In this document: positions 1-7,949 of the stretch, in pieces
Numbering within the stretch: the first letter of the stretch is position 1
Layout of the letters: every line of letters begins with the position of its first letter
Origin: an uncultured Clostridia bacterium
GTDB lineage: Bacteria; Bacillota; Clostridia; TANB77; CAG-508
Length of the DNA stretch: 24,132 bases
Direction: 5' to 3'
NCBI GenBank assembly: GCA_934169535.1
Contig: CAKPOC010000010.1
Location: 1-24,132 of the forward strand
Program-made: the position numbers and the translations under genes
The notes under the pieces: generated by a model
The model's input: only the letters and a program-made list of their open reading frames with translations
Database searches by the model: none
Told to the model about the DNA's origin: nothing

Positions 1-795
1 AACAAATGTGATATGGTTGACGATCCAGAATTATTAGAATTAGTTGAAATGGAAGTTAGAGACTTATTATCAAGCTACGACTTCCCAGGAGATGAAATTC
101 CAGTTATAAAAGGATCTTCATTAAAAGTTCTAGAAAGCACATCAACAGATCCAAATGCTCCAGAATATCAATGTATGAAAGAACTTATGAATGCTGTAGA
201 TAGCTATATACCAACACCAGAAAGACCAGTAGACCAACCATTCTTAATGCCTATTGAAGACGTTATGACAATAACAGGTCGTGGTACAGTTGTTACAGGT
301 AGAGTAGAAAGAGGAGAAGTTAAACTACAAGACGAAGTTGAAATAGTTGGAATTAAACCTTCTACAAAAACTGTTGTTACAGGTGTTGAAATGTTCAGAA
401 AACTTCTTGATCAAGCAGAAGCTGGTGACAACATCGGTGTTCTATTAAGAGGTGTTCAAAGAACAGACGTTGAAAGAGGACAAGTTCTTGCAAAACCAGG
501 AACAATACATCCACATACAAAATTCAAATCACAAGTATACGTTCTAACTAAAGAAGAAGGTGGACGTCATACACCATTCTTCAATGGTTATAGACCACAA
601 TTCTACTTTAGAACAACAGACGTTACAGGTGTTATTGAATTAGACGCTGGAACAGAAATGGTTATGCCAGGAGATAACGTTAACATGACAATCGAATTAA
701 TCACACCAATCGCTATCGAAAAAGGACTAAGATTCGCTATCCGTGAAGGTGGAAGAACTGTAGGTTCAGGTGTTGTTTCAGAGATAATCGAATAA
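1..795 (+). CDS. tuf: Translation elongation factor Tu, 5'-truncated by the window edge
   Basis: EF-Tu carries aminoacyl-tRNA to the ribosome as a GTP complex in the cytoplasm. The reading frame is open from base 1. The first codons encode Asn-Lys-Cys-Asp, the G4 NKxD guanine-specificity motif, followed by the usual MVDDPELLELVE segment. About 264 residues are present, covering the end of the G domain and all of domains 2 and 3. Domain 2 shows GRGTVVTGRVERG, and the C-terminus has GGRTVGSGVVSEIIE. Against a normal length near 400, about 134 N-terminal residues (P-loop, switch I and II) lie outside the window. Nothing suggests a pseudogene; the truncation is the window edge. A rho-independent terminator follows 20 bp after the stop. 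The identification rests on near-universal family sequence. Confidence 0.98.
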   Translation, partial: NKCDMVDDPELLELVEMEVRDLLSSYDFPGDEIPVIKGSSLKVLESTSTDPNAPEYQCMKELMNAVDSYIPTPERPVDQPFLMPIEDVMTITGRGTVVTGRVERGEVKLQDEVEIVGIKPSTKTVVTGVEMFRKLLDQAEAGDNIGVLLRGVQRTDVERGQVLAKPGTIHPHTKFKSQVYVLTKEEGGRHTPFFNGYRPQFYFRTTDVTGVIELDAGTEMVMPGDNVNMTIELITPIAIEKGLRFAIREGGRTVGSGVVSEIIE

Positions 796-815
796 TAATT
801 CAATAAATAATATAT

Positions 816-857
816 TAGCAGGAAGTGCAATCAAATTGCATTTTCTTGCTATTTTAT
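816..857 (+). terminator. Rho-independent terminator after tuf
   Basis: An imperfect hairpin (arms about 816-831 and 835-851, TAGCA and TGCAAT blocks paired, middle with G-U pairs) is followed by the T-rich run ATTTTATT. It sits directly after the tuf stop, where the end of a highly expressed transcript is expected. Confidence 0.75.
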
Positions 858-858
858 T

Positions 859-887
859 AAATTGTAACAGGTAAAATTTTACAATTT
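859..887 (+). other. Perfect 9-bp inverted repeat just upstream of the next gene's RBS
   Basis: AAATTGTAA (859-867) is the exact complement of TTACAATTT (879-887), with an 11-base loop. It ends 7 bases before the strong ribosome binding site at 894-900. It is too AT-rich to be a convincing terminator and has only a short T run. It may be an mRNA hairpin near the start codon or a protein-binding site. No good sigma-A promoter is visible between it and the tuf terminator. Confidence 0.4.
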
Positions 888-904
888 TAAAGACGGAGGT
901 AACA

Positions 905-1138
905 TTGAAAGAAAAAAGGGAGAGATTTTTGAAAAGTTTAAAAGTGGACCAAGACATAAAAGAGATGTTAGAAACAATAGGAAAAGAGTATGAAAGACAA
1001 GGAAGAGTATTTGAAGAAGAAGAACAAATAAAACTTATAAAATATTGTGAATGGCTAGAGACAAAAGATTCAAATGAAGAATTGCAACTATCAAAATTTA
1101 ATAATTGGTTAAAAAAAGAAATGGACGAAGAGAGATAG
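905..1138 (+). CDS. Small hypothetical charged helical protein (77 aa)
   Basis: I do not recognise this family. The start is a TTG at 905 behind a strong Shine-Dalgarno (GGAGG at 895-899, spacing 5), which is the main evidence that it is a real gene. The product is 77 residues, very rich in Glu and Lys, with no Pro and few Gly, no signal peptide and no membrane segment, so it is probably a soluble all-helical protein. Aromatic and charged residues towards the C-terminus (CEWLETKD, FNNWLKKEMDE) suggest a helix-turn-helix-sized bundle, but no DNA-binding motif is evident. It lies between two terminators, so it is probably monocistronic or fed by read-through from tuf. The same-frame stop is followed within 20 bp by a strong terminator. 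Confidence 0.7.
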   Translation: MKEKRERFLKSLKVDQDIKEMLETIGKEYERQGRVFEEEEQIKLIKYCEWLETKDSNEELQLSKFNNWLKKEMDEER

Positions 1139-1157
1139 AAGTGAATGATATTAAGTT

Positions 1158-1196
1158 AAAAGTCAATGATTTATGCTAACAAATCATTGACTTTTT
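1158..1196 (+). terminator. Strong 15-bp-stem terminator, also carrying a -35 box
   Basis: Bases 1158-1172 pair perfectly with 1181-1195 around an 8-base loop, ending in a T run (1192-1196). It terminates the 77-aa gene. The 3' arm contains TTGACT, the -35 hexamer of the next gene's promoter. Confidence 0.85.
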
Positions 1197-1215
1197 GTAT
1201 GTTTCAGTATATACT
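1187..1215 (+). promoter_or_regulatory. Sigma-A promoter for the NlpC/P60 gene
   Basis: TTGACT at 1187-1192, an exact 17-bp spacer, then TATACT at 1210-1215, with transcription expected to start near 1222. The gene's RBS (AAGGAG) follows directly, giving a very short leader. The -35 hexamer lies inside the preceding terminator stem. Confidence 0.75.
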
Positions 1216-1239
1216 TTAACTACTAAAAAGGAGTTATAA

Positions 1240-2568
1240 ATGAAGAAAAAATATATATTTATAAGTTTTATAATAGCATTATCAATTATGCTAAAATTAC
1301 CTTGTGCAGTAAATGCGGATACTGCAAAAGTAACAACCGAAACGCTAAACTTAAGGCAAGAGCCAAGCACCAGTTCAAATGTTGTAGAATTATTAAATGC
1401 AGATGACAATCTAGAAATAATAAGTAAAGATGGAGATTGGTACCAAGTTAAGCATAATGGCAATACAGGCTATGTAAATAAAGAATACATAAAAGTTTCA
1501 AGCGAACCTTCTAAAACTGAAAATGTTACAGCGACTGAAGAAAAAACTGAAACAACGACTAAAGAACAAACTTCGAACAGTCAAGTAACTACTGAAAGTA
1601 CAAATTTAAATAATGATGAAACATCAAATTTTATTACTGTAAGTGCAGGAACTCAAATAAAAATTCTACCATTAATAAATGCGCAAGCTATTTCAACAAC
1701 GACCGAAAATAGCCAAGCAGAAGTTATTACAAAAACAAATAAGTGGATATATATATCATTAGATAATATAACAGGGTGGATTTTAAATAATAATTTTGTT
1801 AAAACTGAAGTAGATAATATTGGGGAAAACAATGCTGACAGCGAAGTAAGTGGAACTAACAAAGAAGAAAACACTGAAGTAGCTTCAAATACAGAAACAA
1901 AGCAAGAGGGAACTACTAATAGCAATGAAAAAATATATGACAAAGCAAAAACAATGTATATAGGAGCAAGCTCTGCATATGTCAGAAGTAAAGCATCTAC
2001 TTCAAGTTCAATTGTAACAACATTAATAAAGAATACAGACGTAAAAGTTGTAGGAGAAGATGAAGATTGGTATAAGGTAGAATATAATTCTTATTCAGGT
2101 TATATTCATAAAGAATTACTATCAGAAACTAAAAGCGAAACAACAAACAGAAGTGGAGAAACACTTACAAGACAAGAAGGAACTAATACTTCAAAAGGTG
2201 AAGAAGTTGTTAATTTTGCAAAGCAATATTTAGGCTGTAAATATGTTTATGGAGCTTCTGGACCAAGTACATTTGACTGTTCAGGATTTACAATGTATGT
2301 ATACAAAAACTTTGGGTACACACTTTCACACTCTGCAACAGCACAATCTAGTAAAGGAACTTATGTAGAAAAAGAAAATCTTCAACAAGGGGATTTAGTA
2401 TTTTTTTCAGACTATGAAACTTTAACAGGAATTGGACATTGTGGAATTTATATAGGAGATGGGAACTTTATACATGCGTCATCAGGGAGTGGCTACTGTG
2501 TAAAAACATCAACGCTTTTATCAGGGAGTTATAAAACAAGATATGTAACAGCAAGAAGACTGTTATAA
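1240..2568 (+). CDS. Secreted SH3-domain NlpC/P60 peptidoglycan endopeptidase
   Basis: Probably a cell-wall hydrolase cutting peptide cross-bridges outside the membrane. A signal peptide covers about residues 1-26 (MKKKY, hydrophobic core, cleavage near VNA-D). Three bacterial SH3 domains follow: about 28-90, a degenerate one near 130-190, and about 237-296; they are joined by Thr/Ser/Glu-rich linkers. The C-terminal NlpC/P60 domain (about 320-442) has Cys347 in DCSG, His400 in GIGHCGIYIGDG and His412 in FIHASS. The His-to-His spacing of 12 matches the Cys-His-His triad of the family (for example E. coli Spr). The 442-aa length is normal for this architecture. It has its own promoter (1187-1215), an AAGGAG RBS and ATG start, and comEC begins 28 bp after it. 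The middle SH3 domain lacks the usual LNVRSGPS-type signature and may not bind wall. Confidence 0.93.
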   Translation: MKKKYIFISFIIALSIMLKLPCAVNADTAKVTTETLNLRQEPSTSSNVVELLNADDNLEIISKDGDWYQVKHNGNTGYVNKEYIKVSSEPSKTENVTATEEKTETTTKEQTSNSQVTTESTNLNNDETSNFITVSAGTQIKILPLINAQAISTTTENSQAEVITKTNKWIYISLDNITGWILNNNFVKTEVDNIGENNADSEVSGTNKEENTEVASNTETKQEGTTNSNEKIYDKAKTMYIGASSAYVRSKASTSSSIVTTLIKNTDVKVVGEDEDWYKVEYNSYSGYIHKELLSETKSETTNRSGETLTRQEGTNTSKGEEVVNFAKQYLGCKYVYGASGPSTFDCSGFTMYVYKNFGYTLSHSATAQSSKGTYVEKENLQQGDLVFFSDYETLTGIGHCGIYIGDGNFIHASSGSGYCVKTSTLLSGSYKTRYVTARRLL

Positions 2569-2596
2569 ATTAATAGGGGCAATTAGAAAGGAAAAT

Positions 2597-4324
2597 ATGA
2601 AAAGACCATTATTTATAATTGCCATAAGTTTAATATTAGGAATTTTATTGGGGGAATACTTAAATTTTAGTATTCTCCTTCTTTTTGTCATAGCAGAATT
2701 TGTAGTAAGCTTAGTTAAAAATAAAAAAATTACATGTATTACAGCAATTAGTTGCATAGTGATAATCCTTACAAATTTTTATGTAATGAAGTTAAACAAT
2801 GAATATAAGAATTTATATAAAGAGGAAAATTTAGAAGTAAAAGGAACTGTATGCTCACAAATCTCTGAAACTGATTATTTTTGGAGAGTAACAGTTAAAA
2901 TTAATTCACCACCCAAATATAAAAACACTAAACTTTTAGCATATATAAAGAAAAAATACATTTCAAAAGAAGATTTGAAATTTGGAAATCAGTTAATTTT
3001 TAATGGAGAATATAAAAAGCCGGAGGTTGCTAGAAATTATAAAGGATATGATTATCAAAAAGTGCAAAAAACTAAAGGGCTATATGGAAGCTTAATGGTA
3101 GAAGGAAAATGCCAAGTAATAAAAAACAATAATTATAATTTGGCCATAAGTAAAATAAATAATGTTTCATTAAAAATAAAAGAACAATTTAGAAAATTTC
3201 TTCCTAATGATTTAAGCGAAATCGCAATAGGAATTATTTTAGGAGATAATACTAAAATAGATGAAGATATAAAGGAAATGTTTAGTAAAAATAGCATTTC
3301 ACATATGCTTGCAGTTTCGGGAACTCATGTATCATATATAATTATGTTTGTAAGTGCCATTTTTAACAAAAAGCTCTTTGGAAAAAAAGGGCTAAATACA
3401 TTAACAATAATTTCTTTAATAATTTTCATGATAATAACTAATATGTCACCTTCTGTAACAAGGGCTGGTATAACTATAATAATAACAATTATAGCATCGT
3501 TTTTTCATAGAAAACCAGATGTAATTAATGCAATGTCAATAAGCTTAATTTATACGATAATTTTAAATCCTTTTAGTATATTTAATATAGGCCTTCAACT
3601 TTCTTATTTTGGAACAGTTGGAATTTTGCTATTTCAAAAACAAATAAGTGAAAAACTTCCAGTCAAAATGAAAATTATAAGAGATAATATAAGTGTCAGC
3701 GTATCTGCAAACTTTGCAACCCTACCACTTACTATGTATTACTTTAATACACTATCGTTAAACTTTATTTTGTCAAATTTGATAATTTCGCCTATACTTG
3801 GACTAGCAATGATATTAGGACTTTTTTCAGCAATAGTGGTAATTTGCATTCCTAATAACTTGGCTTCAATATGTATCTTACCGTTTAAGGTAGTCCTGGA
3901 ACTAATGCTAAAAATAATAACAACTATTTCGGAACTTCCAACTATGAATATAATTGTAAAAACGCCATCGCTAATATTTATTATAGCCTTTTATATAAGT
4001 CTGCTAGCTATAAAATTAAAATATAACCGTAAAAAAGCTTTGTGTGTGATGGTAACAATTGTAATTTTGATGAATTTTATGCTGCCCAATATAAACAAAA
4101 AATTTACGCTGTATTTTGTAGATGTAGGGCAGGGTGATTGCACATTAATTCAAACTTGCGAAGGCAAAAAAATACTAATAGATGGTGGGGGAAGTGCTAA
4201 TACTGACATTGGAAAAAATACATTAATTCCATATTTATTAGATAGAAAAATTTTAAAATTAGATTATATAATTATATCACATTTTGACTATGACCATGTT
4301 CGGAGGAATTTTATCAGTGCTTGA
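2597..4324 (+). CDS. comEC: ComEC/Rec2 DNA-uptake channel, N-terminal part (frameshifted gene)
   Basis: ComEC forms the membrane channel that passes single-stranded DNA during natural transformation. The N-terminal region has membrane segments and a DUF4131-type soluble insert (about 1-170). The competence domain follows, with the characteristic IAIGIILGDNTKIDEDI and HMLAVSGTHVSYI, then many transmembrane helices to about residue 495. The C-terminal metallo-beta-lactamase domain begins at VDVGQGD (508-514) and reaches SHFDYDH (561-567), the metal-site motif. After Val568 the frame is lost: one extra base near 4299-4301 adds seven foreign residues and a TGA at 4322. The rest of the domain continues in the next frame. 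Full length after correction would be about 760 aa, normal for ComEC. This may be a real lesion or a sequencing or assembly error. Confidence 0.9.
   Translation: MKRPLFIIAISLILGILLGEYLNFSILLLFVIAEFVVSLVKNKKITCITAISCIVIILTNFYVMKLNNEYKNLYKEENLEVKGTVCSQISETDYFWRVTVKINSPPKYKNTKLLAYIKKKYISKEDLKFGNQLIFNGEYKKPEVARNYKGYDYQKVQKTKGLYGSLMVEGKCQVIKNNNYNLAISKINNVSLKIKEQFRKFLPNDLSEIAIGIILGDNTKIDEDIKEMFSKNSISHMLAVSGTHVSYIIMFVSAIFNKKLFGKKGLNTLTIISLIIFMIITNMSPSVTRAGITIIITIIASFFHRKPDVINAMSISLIYTIILNPFSIFNIGLQLSYFGTVGILLFQKQISEKLPVKMKIIRDNISVSVSANFATLPLTMYYFNTLSLNFILSNLIISPILGLAMILGLFSAIVVICIPNNLASICILPFKVVLELMLKIITTISELPTMNIIVKTPSLIFIIAFYISLLAIKLKYNRKKALCVMVTIVILMNFMLPNINKKFTLYFVDVGQGDCTLIQTCEGKKILIDGGGSANTDIGKNTLIPYLLDRKILKLDYIIISHFDYDHVRRNFISA
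4299..4301 (+). other. Single-base frameshift site in comEC
   Basis: The bases GTTCGGAGGA read His-Val-Arg-Arg in the upstream frame. Removing one base (T or C at 4299-4301) gives the family-standard His-Val-Gly-Gly-Ile-Leu and joins the two reading frames exactly. There is no homopolymer here. After Val the upstream frame meets the codons CGG AGG, both unusual in this AT-rich window. Confidence 0.85.
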
Positions 4325-4874
4325 AAAAATAAAAGTAAAAAACATTTTTGTAGGAAAACAGTTTGAAGAAAATAGCAATTATTCAAAATTTTTAAAAATA
4401 GTAAGAAGCAAAAAAATAGAGGTGAAAACTTTATGTACAGGACAAAAAATAAACCTCTCTAAAAGTACATATATAGAAGTGTTGTGGCCTGACAAGGATA
4501 GCAAAATTACACAAAATTTAATAAATAATAATGCTTTAGTATTTAAACTATATAATTCAAATATGTCTATCTTATTTACAGGAGATATAGAAGAAGAAGC
4601 GGAAAAAGAGCTTGTAAAAAAATATAAAAATAAATTAAGTGCGCAAATTTTAAAAGTAGCACACCATGGGTCAAATAGTTCATCTACTAGGGAATTTATA
4701 AATTTAGTAAAACCTAAAATTGCTTTAATAGGAGTAGGCAAAGACAATAAATATGGGCATCCTTCAGAAGAAACAATAAATTTGTTAAAAAGCATAAATT
4801 GTAAAATATATAGAACTGATGAAAATGGCGAAATAACTATAGAAAATGGAAAAATCACAACGAAATTAACATAA
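4317..4874 (+). CDS. comEC: ComEC metallo-beta-lactamase domain, C-terminal part
   Basis: This frame continues ComEC from the frameshift: homology resumes at 4302 with GGILSVLEK, and the conserved late motifs LFTGDIE and KVAHHGSNSSS follow, then GHPSEET. These are the remaining metal- and phosphate-handling motifs of the ComEC/Rec2 metallo-beta-lactamase domain. If made separately, the most plausible start is GTG at 4317. It lies 9 bases after GGAGGA (4302-4307) and overlaps the TGA (4322-4324) of the upstream part by 8 bases, which would allow coupled translation of a 185-aa peptide. Other in-frame starts (TTG 4284, ATG 4296) have no ribosome binding site. I read it as part of a broken comEC, with separate expression as an untested possibility. 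Confidence 0.8.
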   Translation: MLEKIKVKNIFVGKQFEENSNYSKFLKIVRSKKIEVKTLCTGQKINLSKSTYIEVLWPDKDSKITQNLINNNALVFKLYNSNMSILFTGDIEEEAEKELVKKYKNKLSAQILKVAHHGSNSSSTREFINLVKPKIALIGVGKDNKYGHPSEETINLLKSINCKIYRTDENGEITIENGKITTKLT

Positions 4875-4884
4875 AAGATGTGTG

Positions 4885-4913
4885 TTGACTAAATTGCTAT
4901 TTTATAGTATTAT
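4885..4913 (+). promoter_or_regulatory. Sigma-A promoter for the clp ATPase gene
   Basis: TTGACT at 4885-4890, a 17-bp spacer, and TATTAT at 4908-4913. Only 10 bp separate the -35 from the comEC stop. No CtsR direct repeat and no CIRCE inverted repeat is visible around it, so stress control by those repressors is not supported. Confidence 0.75.
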
Positions 4914-4963
4914 ATAAAAGTAAAAAAATATAAACTGATATAGAATAGGAGAAATGAACAAAT

Positions 4964-7270
4964 ATGTTATGTTCAATTTGTAAAGAAAAACAAGCAGTAA
5001 TATTTATAAATAAAAAAGATGAAAATGGAGAAACACAATCTATTGGATATTGTATGGACTGCGCAAGAGAACAAGGAGTAACTCCAATAAAAAATAATAT
5101 AAAAGGAAAATCAAAATTAACTGATGAAGATATAAAAGGTGTTGCAGAAAAGCTGGACCAAATGCTAAAAGGCTTAGCAATAAATATACAGTCTATAAAT
5201 GAAGAAGACTTAGAAAATATGCTAAGCCAAAGTGGAATAGACCCAGAAGAACTAGGTGAAGATGGTTCTTTAGGCTCTATTTTTGCAAATCCTTTTTCAA
5301 ATTCTGAAGAAGAGGGAAATAAAAAAACTAAAACAAAGCAAAAAACGTCTAAAAAGAAAAAGGCGTTAGATGCTTATGGTACCAACTTAACACAAAAAGC
5401 TAAAAATAACCAAATAGATAAGGTAATAGGGCGTGAAAAAGAAATAGAAAGAATGATTCAAATTTTAAATAGACGTTCTAAAAACAATCCATGTTTAATT
5501 GGTGAACCAGGAGTAGGAAAAACAGCTATTGCTCAAGGCTTAGCTTTAAGAATAGCAGAAGGAAATGTTCCTGCAAAATTATTAAATAAGGAAGTTTATC
5601 TTTTAGATTTAACGGCAATAGTTGCTGGAACCCAATTTAGAGGTCAATTTGAATCTAGAATGAAAAACATAATAGACGAATGTAAATTATTTGGAAATAT
5701 TATATTAGTAATAGATGAAATCCATTCAATAATTGGGACAGGGGATGCAGAGCATGGAACAAGTGCTGCTAATATTTTAAAACCTGCATTAACTAATGGC
5801 GAAATTCAAGTAATAGGAACAACTACTTTAAAGGAATATAGAAAATACATAGAAAAAGATTCTGCATTAGAAAGAAGATTTCAACCAGTAAAGGTAGAAG
5901 AACCAAATGTTGATGACGCAATTGAAATATTAAAGGGAATAAAACAATACTACGAAAACTACCATCACGTAAAAATTTCTAATGATGTAATAGAAAAAAC
6001 TGTTAAAATGTCTGAAAAATACATTCATGAAAGATTTTTGCCAGACAAGGCAATAGATATTTTAGATGAGGCCTGTTCAAAAATAAATTTAAATGATAAA
6101 GACTTATATAATTTAGAAATATTAAATAACAAATTAAAAGAAATTCAAAATAAAAAAGAAGAAGCAGCAGAGGCTGACTCTACAGAAGACTATCAAAGAG
6201 CAGCTGAACTAAAAACGCAGGAATGTAATATATTAGAACAAATAGAAAGTCTAAAAGCTAGAATGAAGCCAACAGAGGTTACTGTTCAAGATATTGCAAA
6301 TGTAATAGAAAGCTGGACTAAAATACCGGTTAAAAAAATAACCGAAGAAGAAACTAAAAAATTATTAAGCTTGGAACAAAATCTACATAAAAGAATAATA
6401 GGACAAAATGATGCAGTAGAGGCTGTTTCAAGAGCAATAAGAAGATCTAGAGCAGGACTAAAAAGCACAAAGCGTCCACCATCATTCATATTTGTAGGCC
6501 CAACAGGTGTTGGAAAAACTGAACTTGCAAAAGCCTTAGCAGATGAAATGTTTGGATCTGAAAAATCAATAATAAGATTTGATATGTCAGAATATATGGA
6601 AAGCAATTCATCAGCAAAACTAATTGGTGCACCTCCAGGATATGTAGGCTATGACGAAGCAGGTCAACTAACTGAAAAAGTAAAACAGAATCCATATTCA
6701 ATAATACTTTTTGACGAAATTGAAAAAGCACATAATGATGTATTTAATATTTTATTACAAGTATTAGATGATGGAAGACTAACTGATTCACAAGGAAATA
6801 CTGTAAGTTTTGAAAATACAATAATAATAATGACTTCAAATGCAGGTTCTAACCTAAATTCAAATTCAATAGGATTTGGTGCAACTTCAAAAGCAAACAA
6901 AAACAAAATGCTAGAAGCCTTGAAAGAAGTTTTTAGACCAGAGTTTTTAAATAGAATCGATGAAATGATAGTATTTGATAGCTTAAATGAAGAACAACTT
7001 ATGCAAATTGTAAATTTAATGCTTAATGATACTCAAAAAGTATTAAACGACAAAAATATTACACTTGTTGTAGATGAAGAAGTAAAAAAATATTTAATAC
7101 AAAAGGGAACTGACATTAAATATGGTGCAAGGCCATTAAGAAGATCTGTTCAAAGATATATAGAAGATGAACTTTCAGATATGATATTAAGAGGAGAACT
7201 TATAAACGGAAAACAAGTAATAGCGCAGATGGCAAAAGAAAAAAATAAAATAGATTTTACAGTACTATAA
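4964..7270 (+). CDS. clpE: ClpE-type zinc-finger AAA+ unfoldase, partner of ClpP
   Basis: A Hsp100 ATPase that unfolds proteins for ClpP. A zinc-finger-like N-terminus with Cys3, Cys6, Cys30 and Cys33 replaces the double Clp_N repeat of ClpC, which points to ClpE. A helical acidic region and a Lys-rich linker (about 50-133) follow, longer than I expect for ClpE. D1 has Walker A GEPGVGKT (180-187) and Walker B ILVIDE (247-252). A UVR-like coiled segment lies near 395-435. D2 has GPTGVGKT (512-519), IILFDE (580-585) and the GARPLRR sensor near the end. The ClpP-docking IGF loop is present at 636-638. The 768-aa length suits a two-ring Clp protein. It has its own promoter and no ctsR, mcsA or mcsB neighbour. 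The start ATG lies 12 bases from AGGAG. A nine-codon ORF (ATG 4954) overlaps it in another frame. ClpC is the alternative name. Confidence 0.9.
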   Translation: MLCSICKEKQAVIFINKKDENGETQSIGYCMDCAREQGVTPIKNNIKGKSKLTDEDIKGVAEKLDQMLKGLAINIQSINEEDLENMLSQSGIDPEELGEDGSLGSIFANPFSNSEEEGNKKTKTKQKTSKKKKALDAYGTNLTQKAKNNQIDKVIGREKEIERMIQILNRRSKNNPCLIGEPGVGKTAIAQGLALRIAEGNVPAKLLNKEVYLLDLTAIVAGTQFRGQFESRMKNIIDECKLFGNIILVIDEIHSIIGTGDAEHGTSAANILKPALTNGEIQVIGTTTLKEYRKYIEKDSALERRFQPVKVEEPNVDDAIEILKGIKQYYENYHHVKISNDVIEKTVKMSEKYIHERFLPDKAIDILDEACSKINLNDKDLYNLEILNNKLKEIQNKKEEAAEADSTEDYQRAAELKTQECNILEQIESLKARMKPTEVTVQDIANVIESWTKIPVKKITEEETKKLLSLEQNLHKRIIGQNDAVEAVSRAIRRSRAGLKSTKRPPSFIFVGPTGVGKTELAKALADEMFGSEKSIIRFDMSEYMESNSSAKLIGAPPGYVGYDEAGQLTEKVKQNPYSIILFDEIEKAHNDVFNILLQVLDDGRLTDSQGNTVSFENTIIIMTSNAGSNLNSNSIGFGATSKANKNKMLEALKEVFRPEFLNRIDEMIVFDSLNEEQLMQIVNLMLNDTQKVLNDKNITLVVDEEVKKYLIQKGTDIKYGARPLRRSVQRYIEDELSDMILRGELINGKQVIAQMAKEKNKIDFTVL

Positions 7271-7291
7271 GCGTTTTTGGAGGGACGAAAA

Positions 7292-7864
7292 GTGACAAAA
7301 CATATACCCAATATTTTAACAATGTGCAGGTTTGCACTAATACCATTCATTTTTGGAGCAATATTGCAAAAAGACTATGTTTCTGCATTTGTATTTTTAA
7401 CTTTATCTGGAATAACAGACGTTTTAGATGGTTTTATTGCAAGAAAATTTAATTTTATAACTAACTTTGGAAAGCTAATAGACCCATTAGCTGACAAAAG
7501 TACACAAATAGCGACATTAATTGCTTTAACATATATAAAAATAATTCCTGTTTGGATTTTAATTATAGTTTTTATAAAAGAAGTAATCATGATTGCAGGA
7601 GCGTCATTTTTATATGGTAAAAAATTAGTGGTATCAAGCAGATGGTATGGAAAACTTGCAACAGTAATTTTTTATATAGCAGTTGTAACTTCACTTTTTG
7701 TAAATGAAGTAAACTTACAAACAAACATAGACTTTTATATTTATTGTTTAGCTTTAGCGTTAACAATATTTTCACTAGTAATGTATTTCAAAGACTTTTA
7801 TCAAAAGGGATATGTGAATAAAAAAGAACTAAGCACAAAGGACAAAAAAATAATAGAAAAATAA
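7292..7864 (+). CDS. pgsA: CDP-diacylglycerol-glycerol-3-phosphate 3-phosphatidyltransferase (PgsA type)
   Basis: An integral membrane enzyme that swaps CMP of CDP-diacylglycerol for glycerol-3-phosphate, the committed step to phosphatidylglycerol. The CDP-alcohol phosphatidyltransferase signature is complete: Asp46-Gly47, Ala50-Arg51, Gly60, Asp64 and Asp68, exactly the D-G-x2-A-R-x8-G-x3-D-x3-D spacing, with an extra Asp43. Several hydrophobic segments span the 190 residues, normal for PgsA. I choose the GTG at 7292, 7 bases after GGAGGG; the in-frame TTG at 7277 overlaps that RBS. It follows clpE by 21 bp and is probably co-transcribed with it. The family includes other CDP-alcohol transferases (phosphatidylserine, cardiolipin), but the N-terminus (NILTMCRFALIP) is PgsA-like. 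Confidence 0.9.
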   Translation: MTKHIPNILTMCRFALIPFIFGAILQKDYVSAFVFLTLSGITDVLDGFIARKFNFITNFGKLIDPLADKSTQIATLIALTYIKIIPVWILIIVFIKEVIMIAGASFLYGKKLVVSSRWYGKLATVIFYIAVVTSLFVNEVNLQTNIDFYIYCLALALTIFSLVMYFKDFYQKGYVNKKELSTKDKKIIEK

Positions 7865-7949
7865 AAACTTACCTAATTTTGAAGTGAGCCCAATTATTAG
7901 ACAAAAAAGTTTAATGAGGAGGGCTTGCTACAATTTTAGGCAAGTTTTT
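7863..7949. terminator. Long bidirectional hairpin between convergent genes
   Basis: Bases 7863-7891 are an imperfect 29-base complement of 7921-7949 (about 23 Watson-Crick pairs plus a wobble). Between them a smaller stem (ATTAGAC with GTTTAAT) closes an A6 loop. Both outer edges end in T runs on the strand leaving the hairpin, as needed for termination of pgsA and of the convergent minus-strand gene. Confidence 0.75.

Noticed and set aside
4296..4310. Phase variation by slippage in comEC
   Set aside because: There is no homopolymer or short tandem repeat at the frameshift, so replication slippage is not a likely mechanism.
4861..4963. CtsR or CIRCE heat-shock operator upstream of clpE
   Set aside because: No GGTCAAA direct repeats and no TTAGCACTC/GAGTGCTAA pair are present.
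4954..4983. Nine-codon leader ORF overlapping the clpE start
   Set aside because: It is only 3 bases from the AGGAG, contains no codon run or attenuator hairpin, and could easily be chance.
7863..7949. Riboswitch
   Set aside because: It lies between the ends of two convergent genes, not in a 5' leader, and fits a bidirectional terminator.
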